5,884 bases of DNA from assembly GCA_025937615.1 (NCBI GenBank), contig JAICRA010000106.1:1-5884 (forward strand), written 5' to 3'. Under the pieces are notes generated by a model that saw nothing but the letters and a program-made list of their open reading frames with translations, did no database searches and had not been told where the DNA came from. Positions 1 through 5,884 of the stretch are shown here, in pieces. Each line of letters opens with the position of its first letter. Position 1 is the first letter of the stretch. Origin of the DNA: Thermomicrobiales bacterium. GTDB taxonomy: Bacteria; Chloroflexota; Chloroflexia; Thermomicrobiales; UBA6265. Position numbers and translations under genes: made by a program.

Positions 1-641
1 CCTTGCGCGACCTCGCCGAGGTCACCGCGCAACTGAGCATCGCTCGAGCCGCCTGGCTTGGCTACTCGATGGGTGGCAGGCTGGCGCTCGGGATGGCACT
101 TGATCACCCGGAGAAGGTCTCTTCGTTGATCCTGGAGAGCGCTACCCCGGGGATTCAGCAGGAGAAGGAACGACTCCAGCGGGCGGAGGCCGATCAAGAG
201 CTGGCGAGGCGGATCGAAGTCGTTGGCATAGAGCGCTTCGTCGACGAGTGGGAAGAGCTCCCGATCTGGGAGAGCCAACGCGTGCTGCCGGCCGAGGTTC
301 TCCGGGTCCAGCGTGAAATTCGGCTTCGCAATCGGGCTGTGGGACTGGCCAATAGTCTCCGCGGCATGGGTCAGGGTGCCCAGCCATCCTATTGGGATCG
401 ACTCGACGAGATCGAGGTGCCGGTCCTGTTGATGGCCGGCGCCCTCGATCGCAAGTTTGTCGGGATCGCCGGCCAGATGGGCATTCGCCTCGCGGGCGCC
501 GAACTCTCGGTCGTTCCTGACGCCGGGCACGCCGTTCACCTGGAGCGTCCTCGCGAGTTTCTCGAAGAGGTGCGTGCGTTCCTCGGTAGGTCGGATCGCC
601 CCGGAACCAGCCCAAGCCAGGAGAACGTCACGTGGAGATGA
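1..641 (+). CDS. menH: MenH, SHCHC synthase (alpha/beta hydrolase fold), 5'-truncated by window edge
   Basis: This is the C-terminal 212 or so residues of a 2-succinyl-6-hydroxy-2,4-cyclohexadiene-1-carboxylate synthase, which eliminates pyruvate from SEPHCHC in cytosolic menaquinone synthesis. The catalytic triad is visible. The nucleophile elbow GYSMGGR has its Ser codon at 66-68, the acid Asp lies in GALDRKF at 447-449, and the His lies in [11 protein letters not shown] at 528-530. The spacing and the Arg after the elbow fit MenH better than a generic hydrolase, and the menB/menE neighbours settle the call. Roughly 60-70 N-terminal residues, including the oxyanion-hole strand, should lie upstream of base 1. 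The TTG at 3-5 is not a convincing start because the reading frame is open to the edge. The last ten bases overlap the menB start. The tail after the final helix ([11 protein letters not shown]...) looks unstructured. A generic alpha/beta hydrolase is the only real alternative. Confidence 0.9.
   Translation, partial: LRDLAEVTAQLSIARAAWLGYSMGGRLALGMALDHPEKVSSLILESATPGIQQEKERLQRAEADQELARRIEVVGIERFVDEWEELPIWESQRVLPAEVLRVQREIRLRNRAVGLANSLRGMGQGAQPSYWDRLDEIEVPVLLMAGALDRKFVGIAGQMGIRLAGAELSVVPDAGHAVHLERPREFLEEVRAFLGRSDRPGTSPSQENVTWR
619..623 (+). promoter_or_regulatory. Shine-Dalgarno for menB, inside the menH 3' end
   Basis: AGGAG lies 8 bases before the GTG at 632 and 14 bases before the ATG at 638. 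The spacing favours GTG 632 as the menB start. The site sits within the menH reading frame, so menB translation is probably coupled to menH. Confidence 0.6.
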
Positions 642-1453
642 ATTGGCAACGCACCGGTAACTACGAGGACATCATCTACGAAAAGAGCGTTGACGGCATC
701 GCACGGGTGACGATCAATCGCCCGCACGTGCGCAACGCGTTTCGCCCCCTGACCGTCACCGAGATGATCGACGCCTTCGCCGACGCCCGCGAAGATCTCA
801 ACGTCGGCGTGGTGATTCTCACCGGAGCCGGTACTGAGGCATTCTGCTCCGGCGGCGATCAAAAGGTCCGTGGTGAAGCCGGTTACGTGGGCGAGGACAA
901 AGTGCCGCGACTGAATGTGCTCGACTTGCAGCACCTCATTCGGTACATCCCGAAGCCGGTGATCGCCGCCGTCGCCGGGTATGCGATCGGCGGCGGCCAC
1001 GTGCTCCATGTGGTCTGTGACCTCACGATCGCTGCCGACAATGCCCGTTTCGGCCAGACCGGTCCACGCGTCGGTAGTTTTGACGCGGGATATGGCGCGG
1101 GGCTCCTGGCACGGGCCGTCGGTCAAAAGAAGGCCAAGGAGATCTGGTTTCTCTGCCGCCAGTACGACGCCCAGGAAGCGCTGGCTATGGGTCTCATCAA
1201 TACGGTCGTCCCGGTCGATCGCCTCCAAGAGGAAGCCATTGACTGGGCGCGGGAAATCCTGGCCCTGAGTCCGACCGCAATCCGCTTCTTGAAGGCCTCG
1301 TTCAACGCCGACTCGGACGGACTTGCCGGGATCCAGCAGCTGGCTGGAGATGCGACGCGGCTCTTCTATATGACCGACGAGGGGAGCGAAGGCAAGAACG
1401 CCTTCCTCGAAAAACGAAAGCCCGATTTCTCGAAGTACCCGCGGTTCCCCTAG
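632..1453 (+). CDS. menB: MenB, 1,4-dihydroxy-2-naphthoyl-CoA synthase
   Basis: This is a full-length crotonase-family enzyme of 273 aa that closes the second ring of o-succinylbenzoyl-CoA (Dieckmann-type) to give 1,4-dihydroxy-2-naphthoyl-CoA. Hallmarks are FCSGGDQ (residues 71-77), the oxyanion-hole loop AIGGGH (118-123), [14 protein letters not shown] (142-155) and the C-terminal [16 protein letters not shown] (243-258). By comparison with E. coli MenB, Ser149, Asp151 and Tyr246 match the catalytic Ser161, Asp163 and Tyr258. Gly144 in QTG matches the Gly of the bicarbonate-dependent type, whereas the actinobacterial type has Asp there. The C-terminal [13 protein letters not shown] is typical of MenB and absent from ordinary enoyl-CoA hydratases. 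GTG 632 is chosen for its ribosome-binding site. ATG 638 forms an ATGA overlap with the menH stop and would shorten the protein by two residues. menE follows 23 bases downstream. Confidence 0.96.
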   Translation: MEMNWQRTGNYEDIIYEKSVDGIARVTINRPHVRNAFRPLTVTEMIDAFADAREDLNVGVVILTGAGTEAFCSGGDQKVRGEAGYVGEDKVPRLNVLDLQHLIRYIPKPVIAAVAGYAIGGGHVLHVVCDLTIAADNARFGQTGPRVGSFDAGYGAGLLARAVGQKKAKEIWFLCRQYDAQEALAMGLINTVVPVDRLQEEAIDWAREILALSPTAIRFLKASFNADSDGLAGIQQLAGDATRLFYMTDEGSEGKNAFLEKRKPDFSKYPRFP

Positions 1454-1476
1454 TCAAAGGGAGACACAGGGGGCGG

Positions 1477-2973
1477 ATGACTCCCTCTTCAGCGCACCAG
1501 ATCCCCAACTGGCTCGAGGTGGCGGCGCGCTCCCATCCAGACAAGCCGGCGCTCACGTTCGCCGGGCACGGTTGGACGTATGCCGATCTGCGTGCCTCGG
1601 TCGAAGCCACGGCTGCGGTGCTATCCGGCGCCCGAGCTTCCAGCGCGGGCCGCATCGGCATCCTATCCGCGAATCGACCGGGAGTCGTGTTCACGGTTCA
1701 CGCCGCAACGCGGATGGCTGTTCCGATCGTGCCGCTGAACTGGCGGCAGACCGCGGAAGAGCTCGCGTGGCAGCTTCGTGATGCTGGCATCAGTCTGCTG
1801 GTCGTCGACGAGGAACGAGCGACGGTGGCGAAGCTCGCCTGTGCCGGCTTGCCTCTCGAGATCGTGCCCATCGCAGAGCTAGAGCGCTTGGCTGAGCCAG
1901 GTGGGAGACCGGATGCGGTACCGCTGATCGATCTCGAGCGGGAAGCGATGGTCATCTACACCTCGGGTACCAGCGGCCGGCCGAAGGGTGCTCGCATCAC
2001 CTATGGCAACCTCTGGTTCGGCGCAGTCGCCTCGGCCCTCCACCTCGGTCATCACATGGAGGACGTCTGGCTAGCGGCGATGCCCCTGTTCCACGTCGGC
2101 GGGTTGACCATCCTCTTCCGCGGTGCCATCGGCGCGGTTCCGGTAATCCTGCTCGAGCGATTTCAGCCAGAACGCGCCCTAGCCGCCATCAATGAGGGTG
2201 CCACGCTCGTTTCGGTGGTCCCCACGATGCTCCAGCGATTGCTCGAAGCCAACGCAGCTGGATCGTGGCCGCCGAGCTTGCGCTGCGTTCTGCTGGGAGG
2301 AAGCGCGGCGCCGCCGCGACTTGTCGAAGAGTGCGTCCGGCGTGGTATTCCGATCGCGCCGACGTATGGACTGACGGAGGCGACGTCGCAGGTAACGACA
2401 TTGCTTCCCGAAGAGACGCCCCGCAAGCTAGGATCGTCCGGCGTGCCACTCCCACTGACCGAGGTTCGTATCGCCACCCAGACAGGAGTCGCCCCTGCCG
2501 GGGAGGTCGGCGAGATCGAAATCCGGGGACCAACCGTCTTTGCCGGTTACATCGGCGGTGAATTACGGCGACCGCCTGCCCTGAACGATGGTTGGTTTCG
2601 CACCGGAGACGCGGGCTACCTCGACAGGGACGGATTTCTCCACGTCGTGGACCGCCGGGATGATCTCATCGTCTCGGGTGGCGAGAATGTTTACCCGGCC
2701 GAGATCGAGCTAGTGCTTCGCCAACACCCCTCGGTGCTCGATGTCGGAGTGATCGGCGTGGCGGACGAATCGTGGGGGAGCCGTCCGGTAGCCGCGGTCG
2801 TCTGGCGGGGGGACCGCGGTCGAGCCAGCGCGCAACTCCTTGACCATTGCCGACAATACTTGCCGGGGTACAAGATTCCGGATCGGTTCCTGTTCCTGTC
2901 CGAGCTCCCGAGATCGCCCTCCGGCAAGCTCCTTCGCCGCGCCCTCCGGGAGAAGATTGCCGAATCGCTGTAG
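1477..2973 (+). CDS. menE: MenE, 2-succinylbenzoate--CoA ligase
   Basis: This is a 498-aa adenylate-forming (ANL superfamily) ligase that activates o-succinylbenzoate with ATP and CoA, supplying MenB's substrate. The order of motifs is intact: the P-loop YTSGTSGRPKG (161-171), MPLFHVGG (202-209), YGLTEA (297-302), GWFRTGD (372-378), the hinge Asp in VVDRRDD (390-396), SGGENVYP (400-407), and the A10 motif PRSPSGKLLRR (478-488) with the catalytic Lys at 484. The length is close to bacterial MenE (about 450-490 aa). No signal peptide or membrane segment is seen, so it is cytosolic. The ATG start is preceded by AGGGGG at 1468-1473, only 3 bases away, and by GGGAG at 1459-1463, 13 bases away; neither is ideally spaced. 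The motifs alone could fit another acyl-CoA synthetase, but the position directly after menB makes MenE by far the likeliest. It is the last gene of the block within the window. Confidence 0.9.
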   Translation: MTPSSAHQIPNWLEVAARSHPDKPALTFAGHGWTYADLRASVEATAAVLSGARASSAGRIGILSANRPGVVFTVHAATRMAVPIVPLNWRQTAEELAWQLRDAGISLLVVDEERATVAKLACAGLPLEIVPIAELERLAEPGGRPDAVPLIDLEREAMVIYTSGTSGRPKGARITYGNLWFGAVASALHLGHHMEDVWLAAMPLFHVGGLTILFRGAIGAVPVILLERFQPERALAAINEGATLVSVVPTMLQRLLEANAAGSWPPSLRCVLLGGSAAPPRLVEECVRRGIPIAPTYGLTEATSQVTTLLPEETPRKLGSSGVPLPLTEVRIATQTGVAPAGEVGEIEIRGPTVFAGYIGGELRRPPALNDGWFRTGDAGYLDRDGFLHVVDRRDDLIVSGGENVYPAEIELVLRQHPSVLDVGVIGVADESWGSRPVAAVVWRGDRGRASAQLLDHCRQYLPGYKIPDRFLFLSELPRSPSGKLLRRALREKIAESL

Positions 2974-3011
2974 CAAATTGCGGCAGATATTTAGAGCGGC
3001 GGTCAGCAGTT

Positions 3012-3100
3012 GTGTCATCCTGAGGAACGAAAGTTCTCGTCAATCGTTCACTGGCGTGCTGCACAGGCGTGATTCTTCGCCTGGGGGCTCAGAATGACAC
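3012..3100. repeat. 89-bp non-coding element with 13-bp imperfect terminal inverted repeats
   Basis: The left end GTGTCATCCTGAG (3012-3024) and right end CTCAGAATGACAC (3088-3100) are inverted copies differing at one base of 13. They enclose 63 bp with no plausible gene. The element fills most of the gap between the converging menE and aminotransferase genes. Its ends resemble the dispersed TGTCATYCTGAG palindromic repeats that I recall from intergenic spaces of several GC-rich bacterial genomes; that family link is from memory and was not searched. No transposase and no clear target-site duplication flank it (left flank CAGTT, right flank GACTT). It may be a MITE- or REP-like relic, and its stem could also act as a two-way transcription stop. 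Confidence 0.7.
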
Positions 3101-3111
3101 GACTTTCGTTC
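3025..3111. repeat. Second inverted-repeat pair interlocking with the 89-bp element
   Basis: GAACGAAAGT at 3025-3034 is the perfect inverse complement of ACTTTCGTTC at 3102-3111. The left copy lies just inside the element's left end, while the right copy lies just outside its right end. The four arms therefore interlock (A B A' B') instead of nesting, and both pairings can coexist only as a pseudoknot-like fold. The left copy can also fold locally as GAAC-GAAA-GTTC (3025-3036), a short stem with a GNRA-type loop. Confidence 0.55.
3064..3083. terminator. GC-rich hairpin in the convergent intergenic gap, possible bidirectional terminator
   Basis: CAGGCG (3064-3069) pairs perfectly with CGCCTG (3078-3083) around an 8-base loop, TGATTCTT. 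It lies 91 bases past the menE stop and 44 bases past the aminotransferase stop. It is well placed to end both transcripts, but there is no T-run on either side, so a classical intrinsic terminator is not shown. It may simply be the core of the surrounding repeat. Confidence 0.35.
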
Positions 3112-3126
3112 TACGCTTCAATCGGT

Positions 3127-4485
3127 TCAATCCTGAACAGCCGTGAGATCCATCGCCACGGCGGTCAGGCTTTGGTCCAGGATACGCACCATCTCGTCAA
3201 CCTGGTTCCGGTTGATGATCAGTGGCGGCGCGTACAACAGGTGGTCGCCCGCGACTCCATCCGCCGTCCCTGCGCCCGGATACGACACCAGACCACGCTG
3301 GAGCGTGGCATGACCGACTCGCGCTGAGACGCGCCACGGCGGCGGGAACGGCGCTTTCGTCACTCGGTCGCGGACAAGTTCGACGCCAAGCAGGAGTCCC
3401 AGTCCGCGCACGTCGCCGACGATCTTGTGCCGCGCGGCGAGCTCGCGTAGCTGCTCCTTGAAATACCCTCCCACGAGCGCCGCGTTCTCGATCAGCGCGT
3501 GGTCGAGGATGTAGCGGAGCACCGCGACGCCAACAGCGCACGACATCGGATTGCCGGCCGAGGTGTGCCCGATGACAAAGGAGCCGCTGCGGGAACGCAC
3601 CTCACCCACGAACTCGGGTTTGGCGAGTACAGCCCCGAGCGGCGCATACCCGCCGCTGATTCCCTTGGCGCAGACGATCAGATCGGGGATCACGCCCCAG
3701 TGATCGAGTCCCCACCGCCGGCCCGTGCGGCCGAACCCGGTCATCACCTCGTCGGCGATAAAGATGACCCCGTAGCGATCACAAATCTCGCGGATGCGCT
3801 GGAAATAGCCCGGTGTGGCGGGAACCGCCCCGAGTGTGGCCCCGACCACAGGCTCGGCGATGAACGCGGCAACATTGTCGGCGCCGACCTGGCGGATGAT
3901 GAACTCGAGCTCGTCAGCGCAGGAGAGATCGCACGGAGGACAGGCTCCGTTCGCGCGGCAGCGATACGGGTTGCACGGTGAGATATGCTCGGCGGGCGGC
4001 AGGACCGCCGCGAATGGCCGGCGCCGCGCCGCATTTCCTCCGACGGCGAGCGCCGCAATCGTTGCGCCGTGGAACGACGAGCGCCGCCCAATCACGAGGT
4101 TGCGGGACCCGTTCCCGCGTTCGCGGTGGTACTGGATCGCCATTTTCACCGCGTTCTCGGTCGCCTCCGAACCGCCGGACACGAACCAGACCTTGCCGAA
4201 CCCTTCCGGGGCGAACTCCTCGATGATGATCCGGGCGCAGCTCTCGATGGCGTCGGTCGTGAAGGCGTGTGTCGGCGCGTAGGCGAGACGTGCCGCCTGG
4301 TCGGCCAGTGCCGTGACCACCTCGGGCACGCCATGGCCGATGGCCGTCACTGCCGCCGACCCGCCGCTGCCGTCGATGTAGCGGTTCCCTTGATTGTCGT
4401 AGAGATAGATCCCCTCGCCGCGCGCCAGGGTCGGGTACGTTCGATTCAGATCCCGATGGATGACGCGCGAGCGCTCAGGGTCCAA
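3127..4485 (-). CDS. Class III PLP-dependent aminotransferase, substrate unknown
   Basis: This is a complete 452-aa fold-type I aminotransferase (class III, omega-transaminase-like) that transfers amino groups using pyridoxal phosphate in the cytosol. Visible motifs are SGGSEATENA (103-112) for the cofactor phosphate, SSFHGAT (136-142) with the ring-stacking aromatic, DEVMTGFGRTG (245-255) with the PLP-nitrogen Asp245, CAKGISGGYAPLGA (272-285) with the Schiff-base Lys274, and GHTSAGNP (306-313). The C-terminal GTADGVAGDHLLYAPP (406-421) is common in the broad group usually annotated as aspartate aminotransferase family, whose substrates vary. A cysteine cluster (C171, C176, C182, C185, C189) sits in the middle. 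The TTG start at 4485 is chosen because an in-frame stop lies 15 bases upstream and AGGGG is ideally placed; no ATG occurs before residue 115. The gene follows the LUD gene by 12 bases and ends the operon. Taurine-, beta-alanine- or other omega-amino acid transaminase are all possible. Confidence 0.88.
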   Translation of the reverse strand: MDPERSRVIHRDLNRTYPTLARGEGIYLYDNQGNRYIDGSGGSAAVTAIGHGVPEVVTALADQAARLAYAPTHAFTTDAIESCARIIIEEFAPEGFGKVWFVSGGSEATENAVKMAIQYHRERGNGSRNLVIGRRSSFHGATIAALAVGGNAARRRPFAAVLPPAEHISPCNPYRCRANGACPPCDLSCADELEFIIRQVGADNVAAFIAEPVVGATLGAVPATPGYFQRIREICDRYGVIFIADEVMTGFGRTGRRWGLDHWGVIPDLIVCAKGISGGYAPLGAVLAKPEFVGEVRSRSGSFVIGHTSAGNPMSCAVGVAVLRYILDHALIENAALVGGYFKEQLRELAARHKIVGDVRGLGLLLGVELVRDRVTKAPFPPPWRVSARVGHATLQRGLVSYPGAGTADGVAGDHLLYAPPLIINRNQVDEMVRILDQSLTAVAMDLTAVQD

Positions 4486-4491
4486 CAGACA

Positions 4492-4496
4492 CCCCT
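4492..4496 (-). promoter_or_regulatory. Shine-Dalgarno deciding the TTG start of the aminotransferase
   Basis: On the minus strand AGGGG lies 6 bases before the TTG at 4485-4483. The upstream LUD gene's TGA is in the same frame at 4500-4498, so no earlier conventional start exists, and this site supports TTG as the true initiation codon. Confidence 0.6.
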
Positions 4497-4497
4497 G

Positions 4498-5076
4498 TCA
4501 CAAGTCATCGACGAAGAGCGTCATCACCTTGCCCGGTCCCTGCACGCCGACCGTGAGCACGCGCTCGATGTCGGCGGTCCGGCTGGGGCCGGTGACCAGC
4601 GTCGAAAATGCACCACCGCCTGTCAAGGCCAGCTCGCGGATCACCGGCGCCGCATCGTCGAGAGAAGCGACGAGCGCGGCAGTGGGACAGATCGTGGCGT
4701 GTGCCAACGTCAGCATGCCGACCGATCTGTCTTCGAGCGTCGGTTCTGACAGGAGCACCGAGCCTGTCTCCGCGATGGCGAGACGCCCCATGCTGAGACC
4801 GAGCGGAGCATCCCGCGTTTCCGCCGGCAATGCAGGCGGCCGGACGTGCAATCCCGCGGAAGTTAGCACTGCCTCGACGCCGGGCGCCTGCCTCGTCACT
4901 TCGGAAGCGACGATGACGCAATCGGCCTCGAGCGATTGCGCCCAGTCCGCTACGGCGACCGCCGCGTCCACCCGCGAGGCAGCGCGGAGAACGGTCACAC
5001 CAAGTGGCTCAGCCTTCTCACGGAACTCGTCGAGTAACCGCCCGACCTCCTCCTCCGCGATCACCTGCCCGTCCAT
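4498..5076 (-). CDS. LUD-domain protein, LutC/YkgG-like
   Basis: This is a 192-aa protein of the LUD (lactate-utilisation) family, the fold of LutC in the LutABC L-lactate oxidation complex. The second half carries the family signature: GRLAIAETGSVLLSEP (97-112), an ICP segment near 129-131 before the predicted core helix, TGPSRTADIE (162-171), and GVQGPGKVM (177-185) followed by a hydrophobic final strand. It is shorter than typical LutC (about 220-240 aa). It stands without LutA or LutB in the visible region, so a lactate role cannot be assumed. The usual GVHGP motif, as I recall it, reads GVQGP here. ATG 5076 is chosen; GTG 5079 immediately before it is an alternative. No clear ribosome-binding site precedes it, and the upstream gene stops 6 bases earlier, which suggests translational coupling. 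No transmembrane segment or Fe-S cysteine cluster is seen. Confidence 0.85.
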   Translation of the reverse strand: MDGQVIAEEEVGRLLDEFREKAEPLGVTVLRAASRVDAAVAVADWAQSLEADCVIVASEVTRQAPGVEAVLTSAGLHVRPPALPAETRDAPLGLSMGRLAIAETGSVLLSEPTLEDRSVGMLTLAHATICPTAALVASLDDAAPVIRELALTGGGAFSTLVTGPSRTADIERVLTVGVQGPGKVMTLFVDDL

Positions 5077-5082
5077 CACTCG

Positions 5083-5884
5083 TTAGAGCATGGCGCCGAT
5101 GATCCAGGGGTTGTACTCCTCTTCGCCGACCCCCGCCAGCTCGCTCTTTGTCCGCTCGCCGGACGCCACCGCGAGGATCTTCTCAAAGATCTCCTGCCCC
5201 AACTCATCGAGGCTGACCCCATCGAGGACCTTCCCCGCATTGATGTCCATATCGGGTTCCTGGTTGGCATAGAGAGTCGAGTTGGTAGCGATCTTGACGG
5301 ATGGCGCGGGTTTGAACCCGAACGCTGATCCCCGCCCGGTTGTGAAAACGACGACGTTGCAGCCGCCGGCGACCTGCCCGGTCACGGAGACCGGATCATA
5401 GCCTGGCGTGTCCATATGAACGAAGCCGCGTTCGGTGACGCGTTCGCCGTAGCCGACGACCTGGTTCAGGGGGGTGTTCCCAGCTTTCGCGATAGCGCCC
5501 AACGACTTCTCGAAGATGGTCGTCAGACCGCCTAGCTTGTTCCCCGGCGCCGGATTGTTGTCGATTGAAGCACCGAAGAGCGCGGTGTAGTTCTCCCACC
5601 AGTGGATGCGGTCGATGAGATCCTGGGCAACCTGCGCGTTCTTCGCCCGACGCGTCAACAGATGCTCGCCGCCATAAACTTCCGTTGTCTCACCCAGAAC
5701 GACCGTACCACCCTGGCGAACGACTTCGTCGGCAGCCCGACCCAGACCCGGATTCGCAGTGACGCCTGACCAGCCGTCCGACCCTCCACACTGCAGGGCA
5801 ACCACGAGCTCTGATGCTGGAATCGGCTCTCGCTGAACCTGGTTGGCTATCGGCAGGATCTGCTTGACGGCGGCGATCCCGGCC
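5083..5884 (-). CDS. UxaA/GarD-family dehydratase, C-terminal part, 5'-truncated by window edge
   Basis: This is the C-terminal 266 residues or so of an altronate/galactarate dehydratase family protein; these enzymes remove water (or sulfite, in the related SuyB) from hydroxy-acids. The family signature is strong. It has LQCGGSDGWSGVTANPGLG near 5793-5740, TEVYGGEHLLTRRA, HMDTPGYDPVSVTGQVAGG near 5418-5362, FTTGRGSAFGFKPAPSVK, and the tail TKSELAGVGEEEYNPWIIGAML just before the TAA at 5085-5083. The frame stays open to base 5884, so the GTG at 5805 is not the start and about 100 or more N-terminal residues are missing. Whether the small SAF-type domain is fused or encoded separately cannot be seen. 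Altronate dehydratase, galactarate dehydratase and sulfolactate sulfo-lyase large subunit are all possible, and the sequence shown does not let me choose. It is the first visible gene of a tight three-gene - strand operon. Confidence 0.88.
   Translation of the reverse strand, partial: AGIAAVKQILPIANQVQREPIPASELVVALQCGGSDGWSGVTANPGLGRAADEVVRQGGTVVLGETTEVYGGEHLLTRRAKNAQVAQDLIDRIHWWENYTALFGASIDNNPAPGNKLGGLTTIFEKSLGAIAKAGNTPLNQVVGYGERVTERGFVHMDTPGYDPVSVTGQVAGGCNVVVFTTGRGSAFGFKPAPSVKIATNSTLYANQEPDMDINAGKVLDGVSLDELGQEIFEKILAVASGERTKSELAGVGEEEYNPWIIGAML

Larger units (their letters stand above)
2974..3126. other. Convergent intergenic gap between the two operons
   Basis: This is the only non-coding stretch longer than about 25 bases in the window. 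It separates the 3' ends of menE and the aminotransferase, so no promoter is expected here and I see none. Everything notable in it belongs to the repeat element and hairpins listed separately. The first 38 bases (2974-3011) and last 15 bases (3112-3126) show nothing I can assign. Overlapping open frames in it are short and have no family resemblance. Confidence 0.8.

Noticed and set aside
536..1228. Minus-strand open frame (230 codons) opposite menB
   Set aside because: It is fully antisense to a well-conserved menB, shows no domain and has no credible start signal.
3002..3110. Possible target-site duplication around the 89-bp element
   Set aside because: The flanks (CAGTT on the left, GACTT on the right) share only scattered bases, so I cannot claim an insertion footprint.
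2840..3327. Short + strand frames crossing the convergent gap (ending at 3097 and 3327)
   Set aside because: They run through the menE 3' end, the repeat and the aminotransferase 3' end, with low-complexity composition and no motif. Inverted repeats would not be expected inside a real small gene.
3985..4749. Long + strand open frame (254 codons) opposite the aminotransferase and LUD genes
   Set aside because: It lies antisense to two genes with clear family motifs, spans their junction, has no recognisable domain and is Arg/His/Asp-rich as expected of a high-GC shadow frame.
4460..5086. Plus-strand open frame (208 codons) opposite the LUD gene
   Set aside because: It is a Ser/Thr/Arg-rich shadow of a conserved gene with no family resemblance.
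1..5884. CRISPR arrays, tRNA/rRNA, transposases, toxin-antitoxin or defence genes
   Set aside because: No regularly spaced repeats, no cloverleaf-like or rRNA-like stretch, and all coding space is accounted for by six metabolic genes.

Overview
The window is a GC-rich (by eye about 60-65%), densely coded bacterial segment. It holds six protein genes and one short intergenic gap. Two gene blocks face each other: a menaquinone-biosynthesis block on the + strand (1-2973) and a three-gene catabolic-looking block on the - strand (5884 down to 3127). Both blocks run off the window, so neither operon promoter is visible.

The + strand block is menH (3' part only), menB and menE. Together they cover three steps of the classical o-succinylbenzoate route to menaquinone. 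MenH makes SHCHC, MenE activates o-succinylbenzoate with CoA, and MenB closes the naphthoate ring. The genes overlap or lie within about 25 bp of each other, so they are very likely co-transcribed. menF/menD-type genes could lie just upstream, outside the window.

The - strand block, read in its own direction, is the C-terminal part of a UxaA/GarD-type dehydratase (altronate/galactarate dehydratase family), a small LUD-domain (LutC/YkgG-like) protein, and a class III PLP-dependent aminotransferase. The junctions are only about 6 and 12 bp, so this is also an operon. The families are clear but the pathway is not. Sugar-acid or hydroxy-/sulfo-acid breakdown is the obvious frame, and no substrate can be read from the sequence.

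The two blocks converge on a 153-bp gap (2974-3126). It holds an 89-bp element bounded by 13-bp imperfect inverted repeats (GTGTCATCCTGAG ... CTCAGAATGACAC), with an inner hairpin and a second, interlocking inverted repeat. It looks like a dispersed non-coding repeat that could also end transcription from both sides.

The organism is probably a menaquinone-using, high-GC bacterium. The repeat type and gene content remind me of Chloroflexota such as the Thermomicrobia, but that is a weak inference. I see no RNA genes, CRISPR, transposase, phage or defence genes. The region is mostly ordinary metabolism; the repeat element and the unassigned - strand cluster are the parts worth a second look.
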